Assembly: GCA_032164245.1 (NCBI GenBank)
Contig: JAVMKO010000003.1
Coordinates: forward strand, 83,496,390-83,560,389
Direction of reading: 5' to 3'
Source: Sternotherus odoratus
Lineage: Eukaryota > Chordata > Testudines > Kinosternidae
DNA: 64,000 nucleotides
A program made the translations under genes and the position numbers. Under the pieces are notes generated by a model. It was given only the letters and a program-made list of their open reading frames with translations, did not search any database and was not told the origin of the DNA. This document shows positions 1-12,500 of this stretch, piece after piece. Within the stretch, counting starts at the first letter, position 1, and every line of letters begins with the position of its first letter.

Positions 1-484
1 CAAATTTAAGTATTTCTCCTAATCCTTACACACATTTTGCCAGTAGCACACATTACTATTTACATGGGATATTTATGTGGGCCCCATTACTGTAGTATCT
101 GAGCCCCTCCAACTCTTTAATCTGCTTATTCTTACAACACTGCTGTGGGGTAGGGAACTGAGACTACAGGAAGCCTATGATAGAGCAGGGACTGAACTCA
201 GGTCTTCCAAGCTATTAACCATTGCACCATAATTCATCACTTTAATACACTCATACACCATTACTTCTAAAGCTAAAGTATAACTTGTGCACGCACACTC
301 TGAAAAGAGGGATTTTATTCCTGAATCTGAACAGCAAAAATTGTGGCATTAAGAGTATTGTGGCTTCTTGCAAGTTTGAGAGACGTACAAAATTATGATG
401 CTTTCAACGTTGTCTTTTTAAACGGTGGGGAAAGTTGTCCTTGAGCTCCAGCATGATGGTTTTTGCATTAATTACTTTTGACAG
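1..484. other. PDE7B intron sequence upstream of first exon in window
   Basis: AT-rich non-coding DNA. No gene or recognisable repeat is seen apart from the polypyrimidine tract and acceptor AG at 483-484 that open the first PDE7B exon of the window. The first PDE7B exons must lie further upstream, outside the window. Confidence 0.7.
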
Positions 485-636
485 ATACAACACATTCGGG
501 GGAAATTGGCACCAAGAAAAAGGTGAAACGACTGTTAAGTTTTCAGAGATACTTCCATGCATCCAGGCTGCTGCGTGGAATTGTACCGCAAGCCTCTTTG
601 TACTTACTGGATGAAGACTACCTTGGACAAGCAAGG
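485..636 (+). CDS. PDE7B: PDE7B coding exon (window exon 1)
   Basis: Acceptor ...TTTTGACAG before 485, donor GTAAGA from 637. It starts with the last two bases of a codon and ends in phase 0 after GQAR. It encodes [20 protein letters not shown] and on to [11 protein letters not shown], the linker before the catalytic domain. Confidence 0.95.
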
Positions 637-2584
637 GTAAGAGACATCATCACATCCCCAGGCCTCGGAAATATCTTGCTGAAGTATGTCATTTTATAAC
701 TTGCTTTTCTGAAAAACAAATGGGTGGATGAACTGGCTAAAATTACCCACTCAATTTTCACCCCCCAACAAATGTACTATACTTTTATGCTCATAGTTTA
801 AGGAATGAGCATCAGAGTGAAAAGGAAACAGCTAGACCTGATGCCAAAGTTGAAACTCAGTCCATATTACAATCTGGAATTATTAAGTGATGAACATACA
901 TTTGTATGCCTGAAGTATCCCTAAGTGAGTTACAAATGTAAGATGATATAAAATTATACACAGGATTAATTTCATCCACCAAGGAAATGCAGCCACCTCT
1001 GCAGCAACTATTTAACAGTCCATAGTAACACTACACAACAGTTTAGGCTAGAAAGTGAAGAACGCTAATTGGAAAGAGAACTCATAGTAGACAAAATATA
1101 ATTACCTGATTCTTCAACCCTTATTCATACTGCTTAGCATTTACCCACATGATTACTCCTGGTGATGTCATTAGGATTACTCACATGAATAAGTATTAGT
1201 GTGAGAAAGAGTCACAAATTTTGGCCCCCACTTGGGAATCTGGACTGTGTTAGGTGCTGCGGGAATAGCATGACAACATAGAATTTGCCATATTAGGTCA
1301 TTCAGCTGCTCCATGTTCAAAATCCTGAATGCACCTAGTCAATTGTATAATGCTGTACATGGTGGATGGTACTGTTGGACTCCTCTCTGAGACTGCATAT
1401 AGCGTGAGATTAAAGGTTATTCTTGTGTTTGCTTGTCCGGATAGTACAGTTACGTTTTTAAGAGGACACGTCTCTTCACAGGAGCTAAAACAAAATGCAG
1501 GAATCAAGCCCTCAGGAGAACTCACATTGTGCAAGTCATTTTGAAAAATTCAGAGCTAATTTGGGGCGATAAGGGAAGGCTGTAAAAAGTTATACAGCAA
1601 TGGACCATTTGGCAAAATGTTTTCTTTGATTTTTCAAATGTTCTTCATGCTTCAGTTGGAAAATATTTTCTGCAAGGTCTCATTTACTGTACTTCTGTCA
1701 AGTAAAAGGGCAAGAGGAGTTCTCACCCAGTGGAATAAAACTTGTCTCTTGAAGGCAGAGATATTGCTAATTTAATCCAATTTCAAATGCACCTGTATAG
1801 TTCTCGTGAGGAATAGCTCTCATGAGGAGAATTTTGAAGCTGCAGCAGCTACACCTATGATTACTTAATATACAGCAATAATTATTTAAATCTATTTCAC
1901 AGTCTGACATAACAGTCATTTTGCTTTTCATGTTTGCATTTTCAGCACATGCTATCCAAAGTGGGAATGTGGGATTTTGACATTTTCTTGTTTGACCGTT
2001 TGACAAATGGTAAGTCATAAAACAAAACCAAAAAACCACACCCCCAAATATTTGTTGTCATATGATCCCTCTCATATAATTATTCTAGGAATTCCTAATT
2101 ATTTTGCTAGACTTTTCTTGTTCAGACATTTAAATGGGAATTGTAGGATGCACGGCTCCTTACAAGATCACACCATTGAACGTTTTCAGAACATTCACAA
2201 TTGTGTTATATTTAAATGTGTCCCATATCTATACATTTAATTTCTTCATATTTGTCATGGCCACCTTTTCTTTATGTATTGTAAAATGATAATTACTTAT
2301 ATTTAAATGGCACGTTCCACTGTGAAAAATGCACAAGTGCTTTAAAAAAATCTGTTGTTCATTTCAGATCATTATAATGTGCACTGGCCCTATATAGCCA
2401 ACTTACACTGGGATGATCCTCCCATGATCAGCTACACTGACTTCAGGGCCAAACTCCATCAGTCATGAATTTTTATTAATACAAAATAGTTTGGGTCTGA
2501 ATTATGCTTTATTTATATTATTTGTCAGGATAGGATATCACGTCTTCTTTCATTCAATAATGCCATAATTATGAATTGTCAGTA

Positions 2585-2629
<45 letters not shown>

Positions 2630-3546
2630 TCTATATTTGATTCTATACACACAACCACACACGAATCTAGACAATGAAGTAGCACGGGTCAATTATGAGC
2701 GGAGGGATTCAGAGCCTGTGGGGGAAAGGGACGTTATGACCACCCTGTCCCTTCCACACTGCTAAGTGGGATGCCAAGCAGATTGGCAGTAGAGGCAGAG
2801 CTTGAAGTATGGAAAAGGTTGGGATTCACTGGTTTAGAGGATTACTTATTAGCGCTCTCTGATTGGCAGTAGAAATTATGAGGAAAGGTGTGTAAATGAC
2901 AAAGAAAGCAAAAATGTAATCCTGCTGACTTGCTGAAAATACATTGAATATACTGCATTATCTTCCTGTGCTACCATCATATAGCACTATAGCTGAAGAA
3001 TCAAGAAAATGTCTTTCTGCCCTTTTACCTAAAAGCTGTTTCCTTTTCATACATTCATTATTCTTCATTCCTGAATCACACACAATGAGAAAAGACTCTC
3101 TTTAAACCTTTCCATATATCATTGTACTTTTGTATAATTTACATTTTCTTTCAGTTCCATGAACATTGCAAATGGATTATTATAGAATTACACCTAGTCT
3201 TGCTAAATAGCTTGTCAATATGAATACCAATGTGGGGCTCAATTTTGCCATTATTACCTGTACTGAACTCTTACTGAAGTTGGTGTGAATTTATGGGGGG
3301 ATTGAGTCCTTGCTAGGTTGAAATTCATTTTCTGGTACATAAGACTGCATTGTTACCGTCAGATCCAATTACAGCCATGTGCTGAACTGAATGCATGGAT
3401 TATTCATATGTTTGTACATTCATTTAGGAAACAAAAAAGTTCAACTAATTGCAAACTGCTGACTTCTCAGTAATTTGTTTGGCTCTTAATACTAATTAGC
3501 TTTGGCTGTGTACTTAAGTAATTGAGATGAACTGACAGTATAATTG

Positions 3547-3577
<31 letters not shown>

Positions 3578-6500
3578 TATGGAGAAAACACCTGCAATTT
3601 TTTTTTAAAAGAATGAAATTGACATCTATCAAATAAGCACTGGAAAAACACTAGAAATGGTTACTAAGTAATCATTTTGATTTCACTCCTCTTCCAGTGC
3701 AGTTTGTTTATATAGGCTCCCTGGCTTGTATCTAAGGGCTTGTCTACATGGAACAGTAAAGTGGATACAGGGATGTGATTTGTAAAGCACACTAACTTGT
3801 TGTGCATTAATTGTTCCATGTAAACCCTGCTAGTGTTCACTAAAGGTTCCCCAGTGTACTTTCATGTAGTGCTGTTTGAAACAGTACTACATATATATAC
3901 AAAGAGAAAGCCCCCAAAATCCTGATTTTTGGACATTTATATACAATTCAAAAGTTGCTGAAATAAATCCTGAAAATGAAATTAATAAATCCTGAGAAAC
4001 AGAAGTCCTAAATATAGTTCACTGGGTACATTGTGCTAAGTTCAAGTGCTAAAACCATCAACTTCATCTTTAGCATAGACTCCTAAAGTGGCCCTTGCTT
4101 GTGAAGTTCACAGTTGTGCTCATACTGAAAGGTTTCCTTTATAGCAGGCCCCTTTTGCACATTGCTTTGTGAATTCAGTACATGTATAATGCAGAAATAG
4201 GAAAATGATTTCCAGTACAATATAAACTACACACAAAAAAAGAATATCTCAAAGCTGAATTCCACTGACATTGTCCATACAGGACAGAGTTCTGACCCTG
4301 GAAATACATCATGATGAATAACTTTACTCCCATGCACAGTTACTTATGTGCACAAATTAGGGTTGCCAACCCTCCAGCATTGTCCTGGAGTCTCCAAGAT
4401 TTAAAGATTAATTAAAAATTATGTCATGTGATGAAACCTCCAGGAATATGTCCAACCAAAATTGACAACCCTAGCATAAGTGTCGGAAGGATCAAGTCTC
4501 AAGAGATTGAATCAGTTCAGACCATTAGAAAATAAGCATGTTTGTGCGTGGCTGTCACTGCGTTATTTATCTGCTGTTAAAAGAAGTTAACAAGTGTTCT
4601 GTATTTTCAGGAAACAGCCTGGTAACATTGCTGTGCCACCTCTTCAATGTGCATGGGCTCATTCACCATTTCCAGTTAGACATGGTTACATTACATAGGT
4701 TTTTAGGTAAGTCCTCAACTTTATCGTCAAAGCCATTTTATCGTTTAGGAGGGACACAAACCTGGCACTGTCTTGCTTCAATTATATTTTATAATATTGC
4801 TGACGTTTGCAAGAATAGATATATGAAAATGTCAGCAACATTATATATATTCTCGCAAATGTTAGCAATTGAGCAGTTCTGTAAAATACAGTAACGTACT
4901 TTACAAGGAATTAAAGCTCAGACCAATTGAAGTCAATGGTGAGATTTCAGTGGACTTTGGATTGGTCTCTAAGCCAGTCTTTCATCACCTCAGATAAAGC
5001 TGAACTACTGATTTTTTTAATCAACCACCTTATACTAAGCCACACACAGACTGGGTAGGCCCACACAGACAGAACCACACACACACTGTAGAATCAATCC
5101 AAATACATCTCAGTGGAAATGGAACTGTAGTGCAGTGTTGTTATTTTAGTGATTTATAGAGCAGCTAAGAGCCTATTTACATAATTTAACAAATTATATC
5201 AAGCTGTCTACACTGGATAGCACTGATGAAAGCCACTGCTGCTGCCACCACTGCCAACAGAAATATTAGCCCCCCTGTTGTCAGGGTACCAAAGAAAGAA
5301 AGAAAGCCAAAGACAAGTAAGTTCATTAATCGTGACCTGTCAGAGCGTTTCAAAGGTAGTATCCCGCCAGTGAAAAAGCACAGCTGCCATTCCTGGAAAG
5401 TGTAAACCGTGCAACAGTCAGGAGAGTACCACAAACACCAGCGTACCTCAACCTATTTTAACACTGTCATGACTGCCTGTACAGGGTAAGAAGCAGCCTC
5501 TCAGAACACTCAATCTGGCATTATACAAGGCTTAAAGAATTATCAACACCTTCAGATGATGTATATATTTGATATATAGATAAATGCCCAAAAACAATAA
5601 TTACAACAAAAGCCCTATTCCAGAAGGAATTACTAGTAAGTGATTTTCTCTTTTGTGCCAGATGCACATACTCAATTCTTAGCCTCACGTGAGGTGTCTC
5701 TGTCCCAACCAGTACAATACGCATTCCATCCTTCTGGCAATTAATAGCTAGGGAAGTCTCGTGCGAGAGATTTCCTTGTCTCCCTTGATACATTTTAGAG
5801 ACCTGGGTTGCCAGGAAAGCCATTCAATAGCAATGAGTCAATGCCACTGGAATTTTGCTTGTGATCCCTCTCCCCGCTTAATAGGAGAGGAGGGTGATTT
5901 GGACAATGTCACAATACAGCCTTTACGTATACAATGTCACTGTCATTTTGCCCTAGTGTTGAAATGTGCTACCACATGGCACAAACAAATTTCAAGAGCA
6001 AACCTCAGTCATTTCTTGTGCCAACTTCCGGAGCTGAGAGAAGGCTGTAAAGTCAGATCTCAATCTTCCAGGTGGAAAGTTAGCAATTCCAGCACTAGAA
6101 ACTCAAACAAGAGGGACTGGGATTTTAAAATGCAAGGATAGAGATGACTAAAAACATTCCAGGAATTTCCACTTGGATTAGCAAAATACTGTATTTCTGA
6201 AGCCCTGCCCAAAGGACATGAGCATACCTTTGTCCATGGATAATCAATCAAATAATAAGCCCACCCCGCCCCGACCGACCCCGCCGCCTGCCTGTGCTGT
6301 GAAATAGGTATACAGTTATATGACATATTACTCACATACGACAGCGACCTAAAATAATTACACTCCCTTGCTGCCACCCTATTTTACTTCTAAATGGGAG
6401 CCTTCACTAAGGCAAGAAAAGCTTGATTTATGAACTAGGCCCAGAATCCTCTAGGGCCTCACAAATCCTTTCAAGTAATTTTTTTCCTCCAAAGGCACCT

Positions 6501-9500
6501 TAGTAAGAGTGCCAAGCCATGAAAGATGTAGACATTTGAAGAAAATCCCCAGGCCCCTGAGCATAACCCCAACTCTTGTTTTAACCTCAGTGTCCAAGAA
6601 CGATCATGGTGTTGGGACAGATCATCTTTCCTCTGTTTTGCTTTCTAGTTATGGTTCAAGAAGACTATCACAGCCAAAACCCATACCACAACGCTGTCCA
6701 CGCTGCTGACGTCACTCAAGCTATGCACTGCTATCTAAAGGAGCCCAAGGTAATAACAAATGAAAACAACAGGGCTTTGCACTGACAGAGCTTTTCAAAT
6801 AAGAGTTTCAAATCATTGTATCAAGATAGATAAAATAGCTATTTTGTAGATGGGGAAAATAGTTAAGTCACTTAAACTCACCATGACTCAAGCTTACGCA
6901 GCCACTCAGTAGCAAAATCAGAAACGGAGTCCAGTGGCCTGATTCTGATCTCACTTGGCGTAAACAAAGGGCAATTCAGTTGAAGTCAATGAAGTGTTAC
7001 CCAGGTATAAGTGAGAGTGGAATCAGCCCCTATGTTTCATGACTCACAGTTCCCTAGACCAACCACATGACCACGCTGCCTCTAAATGCACAGGATAGCT
7101 GACATCTGGAATCTGCAGGGCACATTTGTTTCTCATTGTAGGGCACCTTATTCAAATCAGAACACATTTATCATCATATTAGTAATAAATAACTGGCACT
7201 CAGCAACAGAAAGGCTTGGGGGCTTGTTCCAAATCATAACGAGAATGATCTGCCACTCTGCTTCTAAATGGCATGAAAGGTATTTCAGAAAGGATTGTGG
7301 CCAACATTTTCAAACTTGGGGGTGTGACGTTAGCTAAATCAGGTCTATTGTTTAGGTGTTTGAGTCTGGATTGAGATGCCTAACATTAAGCAGACAATTT
7401 TGAAAATGTTGGCCTTTGTACACTGATAATACAGTGCTTTACTAGTAGTGTATTGTACCACTAATGTTTTCAAGTAGTTCCCGATGACAGAGTTGATCTT
7501 ATACGATATGTTAGACTGGTCGTTTTATCCATTGTTTCTAACTCGATCTTGGAGACTAAATATTGGTATTTTTGTAGATGCTGCCCTGTTTTTATTAGCC
7601 TGTTAGTTGCTCATGCCAACATAAAAACTATTAAAATAATGAGTCAGCATATAGCCAGTGGTGCAAGTAGATTTTAATTCTTACCAGTACAGCGACTCAT
7701 GGGAGGGACACAAAGGGCGGCACCAGCTAAAGAGGGGGCACATGACCCCCTCCCATGTGACTCCTCCCACCATCACTCCCAACCCAGGGCCCCCGCGCTC
7801 TCCGCATCCCCTCCTCATCCCCCGATATCAAGCGGGGGGGCTCTGTCCTCCCGCTGTGCAAGCTCCCCCTGGTATTAGGCTGCTCTTCCTGGCTACCAGG
7901 CCCCGGAGCCACTCCCAGATGCCTGGGAGAGTGCCTGACTCCCCCAGGCACCGCTGCACTGCAACGGGCAGCATCCAGACAGCGTGGCTGGAAGAGGAGA
8001 GGCTCTGGCCTTCTGGCTCTGGCCACACCCCTTCCTCTCTCTGCCCGGGTCGGCGGGGACACTTGAGCCTGGGGAGGGTCATTGACCCTTTGTGCCCCTC
8101 CCATCAGTCGCCAGCCCGACCCCGACCCCCCTCACAAAAAATGCTCTGTGACTAGAGCCCCGCGCGGATACAAATTTATACCCATGGATGCAGATATCCG
8201 CGGATAGAAATTGGTATCCACTGAACCACAGGGCTCTCCCAGGAACCACAGCAGCGAAAGGAGCAGAACGTGGGCCCACCAGGCGGCCTCACGCTGGCAG
8301 CTCCTCCAGCACAGCTGTACTGTCTCCAGCCCCTCCCCCAGCCCTGGTCTCCAGCGGGGCAGTACGGACCCCAGACAGGAGAGACAGCTGCGTGGAAGGG
8401 CTGGGGACATAAACAGCTGGGCCAGAAGAGTTGCTGGCGTGGGCCCACAGGGCAGCCCTACGTTCTGCTCCTTTCACCACTGTGGTTCCCTGGAGAGCTC
8501 TGCGGCGTTCAGCAGATACCAAATGTGTCTTTCCGGTACGGCCTCTCGGCAATAAATATCTTAATGGTACAGTGTACCTGGCCGTACCAGCTTACTTGCA
8601 CTACTGCATTATAGCCTGATAGTTTTCATAGATACAAACTGTGCAATGACCTCACAAGTGCCATACCTGGGGATGGCTGTGTGTTAATAGTTATCTCAGA
8701 CTATAGCACTGTCCATTGAACTATAAAATCAAAGACTTACATGATGTACCAGTTGCTTTGATTTTCTTGCTAAAATAATTTGTTTGCTTGTTTGTGCTAA
8801 TGTTGTGGTCAATTTTGTGTGGTCCAGCTTGCCAGCTTCCTCACCCCTCTGGACATTATGCTTGGACTGCTAGCTGCTGCAGCTCATGATGTAGACCATC
8901 CAGGGGTCAACCAACCATTTTTGATCAAAACCAACCACCACCTTGCCAACTTATACCAGGTGAGATTTTGCTTGCAGGAGTTGGGGGGATTAATATGGGG
9001 TTAGGGCATTGCTGCAATGCATTTTCAGATTGAGACTATGGTTTCAAATCTGGCTGAGTCATAATTGTTACGGGTTTGGCAATTTCAGCATAGGGCCTCA
9101 GTACACATTTGCTTGCATTGCAAAACTATCATTGCAACTGAGCAATAGGGTGCAAATATCAATGCCTGTTCAGGGCAGTATTAGTGCTGAAAAGGCAGCA
9201 AGGCTGGGAAGATTTCTGGAATGGCTGGGCTGGGGTAAGATGGTCTAGATTTGTGGCTTACAATCAACAGTCTTCTAAAAATTCCTCCCCCGTCCCACAT
9301 ATGGTGATCAGTTAGACTCTGAGCCAAGAACCAGCTGAGAGAGAGAGAGAATGCTCAGTGCCACCTCAGAGCCCTGACCCATCCCTTTCAATGTCCCATC
9401 TCCATCCATGGCCATCAGAGGAAGGAGACCAAAACCAAATAAACCCAGAATACATTGGGGAGGGGAAGGAGCAGGGAGAGAGAAAATCCCTTCCTGACCC

Positions 9501-12500
9501 TTGCAGGAGACAGGTGAAGTCCTGAAGCGTGAGATTTTAGGAACATCCTCTATAATAAAAGACTAGAGAAGTGTGTGTGAAGCCGTCATGTGCAGTAGAG
9601 ACGGCCCAGACGAACGGCATGCTGGTAGGTGTAGTTCGGCAGCACAACATGGCCGCCGTGCGTGCACCGCCGAGAGGGAAGCAGGGTCTGGATCAGGGGC
9701 TCGGGCAGGAGGGTGGCTGGGCGCAGGAGGCGCGGGCAGGGGGCTCTGGCCGGGTGGGGCGTGGGAAGGGGGCGCTGGGCCGGCGGGGCGGAGGCGCCCG
9801 GGCACGGCACGGCCAGCTGTGCCCAGTAGAGAGCCGAGCAAGGGGGAGGAGGCAGAGAGCCGAGCGAGGGGGAGGAGGGGGAGAAGAGGGAGGAGGCAGA
9901 GAGCCGAGCGAGGGGGAGGGGGGAAGGAGGCAGAGAGCCGAGCGGGGAGGGAGGGGGCAGAGAACCGGGAGGGGCAGAGAGCTGAGCGAGTGGGGGGACG
10001 TTGGGGGGGAGAGGGGAGAGAGCTGAGCGAGTGGGGGGGCCCACAAGCCGTTACTGTTGGCCTGTGTACACGGGCTTTTACATTAGTAAAATATAAACCA
10101 GAAGGGACCCCCCCGGGCTTCTGAGCACTGCCCCCAATACCACAGGCAACTTTGTCATACAGTCCTACTCATAAATGTGTGTAGCTCTCTCTTAAAACGA
10201 ATGAAGTTATAAATCCATATTATTTATGGGCATATATATATATCTATGTGTATCCATATTATTCATGCACATATAAATCTATGTATGTTTACATGTGTGT
10301 TTATATGTCAGCTCTGGCTCCTGTACTTAACTTCTTAGAAGCAGCAAGCCTGTGTACCCTGTTGTCAGCTGCAGCAGCATGTGGCATTGGAAAATCCTGA
10401 CTCCCAGCAGGCATAAGTGGATTTAGGGTCAGGGAACTGGCTTTGGGGCTTTTCACATCCAAGAAACACAAAAATGTGTACACGGACCATGATCCCTGGT
10501 AGTCAAAACTTAGACGGTGAACTTGGACCTGTCAAAAAAAAATCTGGTTTATTAGTGATTGATAGAATTCTTTAAACCTTATGTATTTTAGAACAATGAG
10601 GAGAGGGGTTGCTAAAGGCCATGTGCCTTTCGGAATACACTGAGCATGATTACAGGAGCGTCCTGATTTAATAATTTGCTGAGTACTTAAAGAGAGAGGA
10701 AGATTCTCTCTTCCTCTCCACCACCATACCCGCCCCCCCCAACAGCCCCTCCCTCCCTGTAGACACTTGGGGTTTTACAGATAGGGTAGTGATTGTGTAA
10801 CAGTTCAGCTGTCCTTCTACCCTGAGATAAAGGAACAGACGGAGCCATGTGAGCCAAGGCCAGGACAGAGCGATGCTCACATTGCTATGACTTTGTGACT
10901 GGCTTACCTTGCTGAATCAATTTATGACAAGTTATACCCAAACAGCAGCCAACAGCTAGCTTTAACCTACATTATTTTGCTCCAGTCTCCTCTAAAAGTC
11001 AGGGCAATTGGATTGGAGGGGGGGAGGAGGGGAACCACATGGCTGTGGAAGGCAGGGTTAGGATCCATGGAAAGAGAAATGGGGGAGATCCATGTCATAC
11101 AAACCCTGAATTCTGACAGAAAACAGTGAATAACATTTTTTCTCTCAACAGTCTACTTAATGTTCAGTCTTCCTCACTTTCCATTGTAAGACCCTGTTTT
11201 CAATAGCTTATAACTTTGGTTGGACTGAAATTTTCCATGTCAGGTGTCTGTCTCAGACGAGTTTGTTTGTTTTTTAATTCTTATATTTTATTTAACGTTT
11301 CGGCTAAAACACTTCAGCCATTTCTGAGAATGAGATTGAAGAAAAATACATTGCTTTACCCTTATTAAAAAAAACTTAGAGTTTAATAGAGAAGTTCTAT
11401 TAGAGTTTAATATTTATTAGAGTTTAATAGAGAAGTTCTAGTGTCTTTATGCTTTGCAGCAATGACTTGAAATTTGGCAGGGTGTTGCTGGGGTCACAGC
11501 TGAGAGCAAGATTGCAGATAATATCACCCCCTCAGCTCACATTTAATGATGAATTCATTAATATTTATCAAGCACTTGGATACAGCAGTGATAAGCAGGG
11601 TAGTGTGAATAGTGTGCAGTAAACAAGGCCTATGGCCACACATTGAACAATGAGAAATTAGCTGCTCAGTAAGTAAGCACCATCTGTTCTGTGCACTGAA
11701 AATGAGGAAGTGATCATGCCATTAAAGACTGTATATTAATGCATAAGCACAAGAGGGTACAAGTAAGGTTTCATAGGCGTTGTAGTCCCCCCCCCCTTCT
11801 TCCCTCACCACACACTCTCTCATGATCCCTCCTCCATGCAATTCTTCATGGTCCCACCACCTCATCCACGCAATCGCTTGTGGTCCTTCCTCCTCATCTC
11901 CACACTCCCCCAAGAAGTCGTTTCCTCCTCCACCATGTCCTTCTTGGACGCTCCTGTGATCTCTCGTGGTCCCTCCTCCCCCACCTTGTCTCCTGCACCA
12001 TCCCTCAGGGTCCCGTCTCCTTCTTCTCCCCATTTTTAGTAAACATCATGAAAATGTCATGGGCAATAAATAAAAAAATCACAGCTTGTGACCTGCCCAT
12101 GACTTATACTATAAATACCCCCAACTAAATCTTGGGAGCAGGACCCTCTCAGGGGGGGGCACTGCTCGGTGAGGCCAGCCGCTGGGAACTACCAAGAAGC
12201 GGCTACTCCGGCCACCCTCCAGGAGCTCTATGGGTGGCGGGGGAGGTGCAGGGCTACTGCTCGGGGGGTGGAATCAGCGCAGCCCAGCTGCCAGGGGCTG
12301 CCCTGGAACAGCTGCCGGGGTCACCAACTAGCAGCTGCTCCAGTTACCCCAGGGACCGCTGCTGGGATGGGAGGTGGAGGGTCACAGTTGAGGGGGGCAG
12401 GGCCAGCACAGCACCCGGTGCCGGAAACCTCCCCGGAACTACCACTGGGGTCACCGAGCAATGGCTACTCCGGACGCCCCAGGGACCACTGCTGCAGCGG

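Larger units (their letters stand above)
2010..4610 (+). other. PDE7B intron
   Basis: A 2.6-kb intron. It contains a (TG)n microsatellite (2586-2625), a Harbinger-like MITE end (3736) and a short foldback MITE (4358-4473); the rest is AT-rich and unrecognised. Confidence 0.85.
7656..8606. mobile_element. Non-autonomous hAT-type DNA transposon with GC-rich core
   Basis: Ends are CAGTGGTGCAAGTAG at the left and CTTACTTGCACTACTG at the right, imperfect terminal inverted repeats with CA/TG tips typical of hAT elements. The flanks CATATAGC (left) and CATTATAGC (right) look like an 8-bp target duplication with one indel. The AT-rich ends enclose a GC-rich core (about 7740-8500). Open frames inside the core run in several frames at once and are compositional, not coding. 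Confidence 0.65.
6750..8827 (+). other. PDE7B intron
   Basis: A 2.1-kb intron. Nearly half of it is the hAT-type element at 7656-8606. The remaining sequence is AT-rich with no feature recognised. Confidence 0.8.

Noticed and set aside
478..484. TTG at 478 as a translation start
   Set aside because: It lies in the polypyrimidine tract and acceptor; the exon begins at 485 within an ongoing reading frame.
5186..5434. 82-codon - strand frame with hydrophobic C-terminus
   Set aside because: Intronic in PDE7B, no family resemblance, no splice context; a chance frame.
7658..8614. Cluster of overlapping open frames on both strands
   Set aside because: Frames open simultaneously in several phases in the GC-rich core of a transposon; compositional.
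9571..10124. Long Arg/Gly/Glu-rich or Pro/Leu/Ser-rich frames
   Set aside because: Produced by the purine-rich tandem repeat inside the Helitron-like element.
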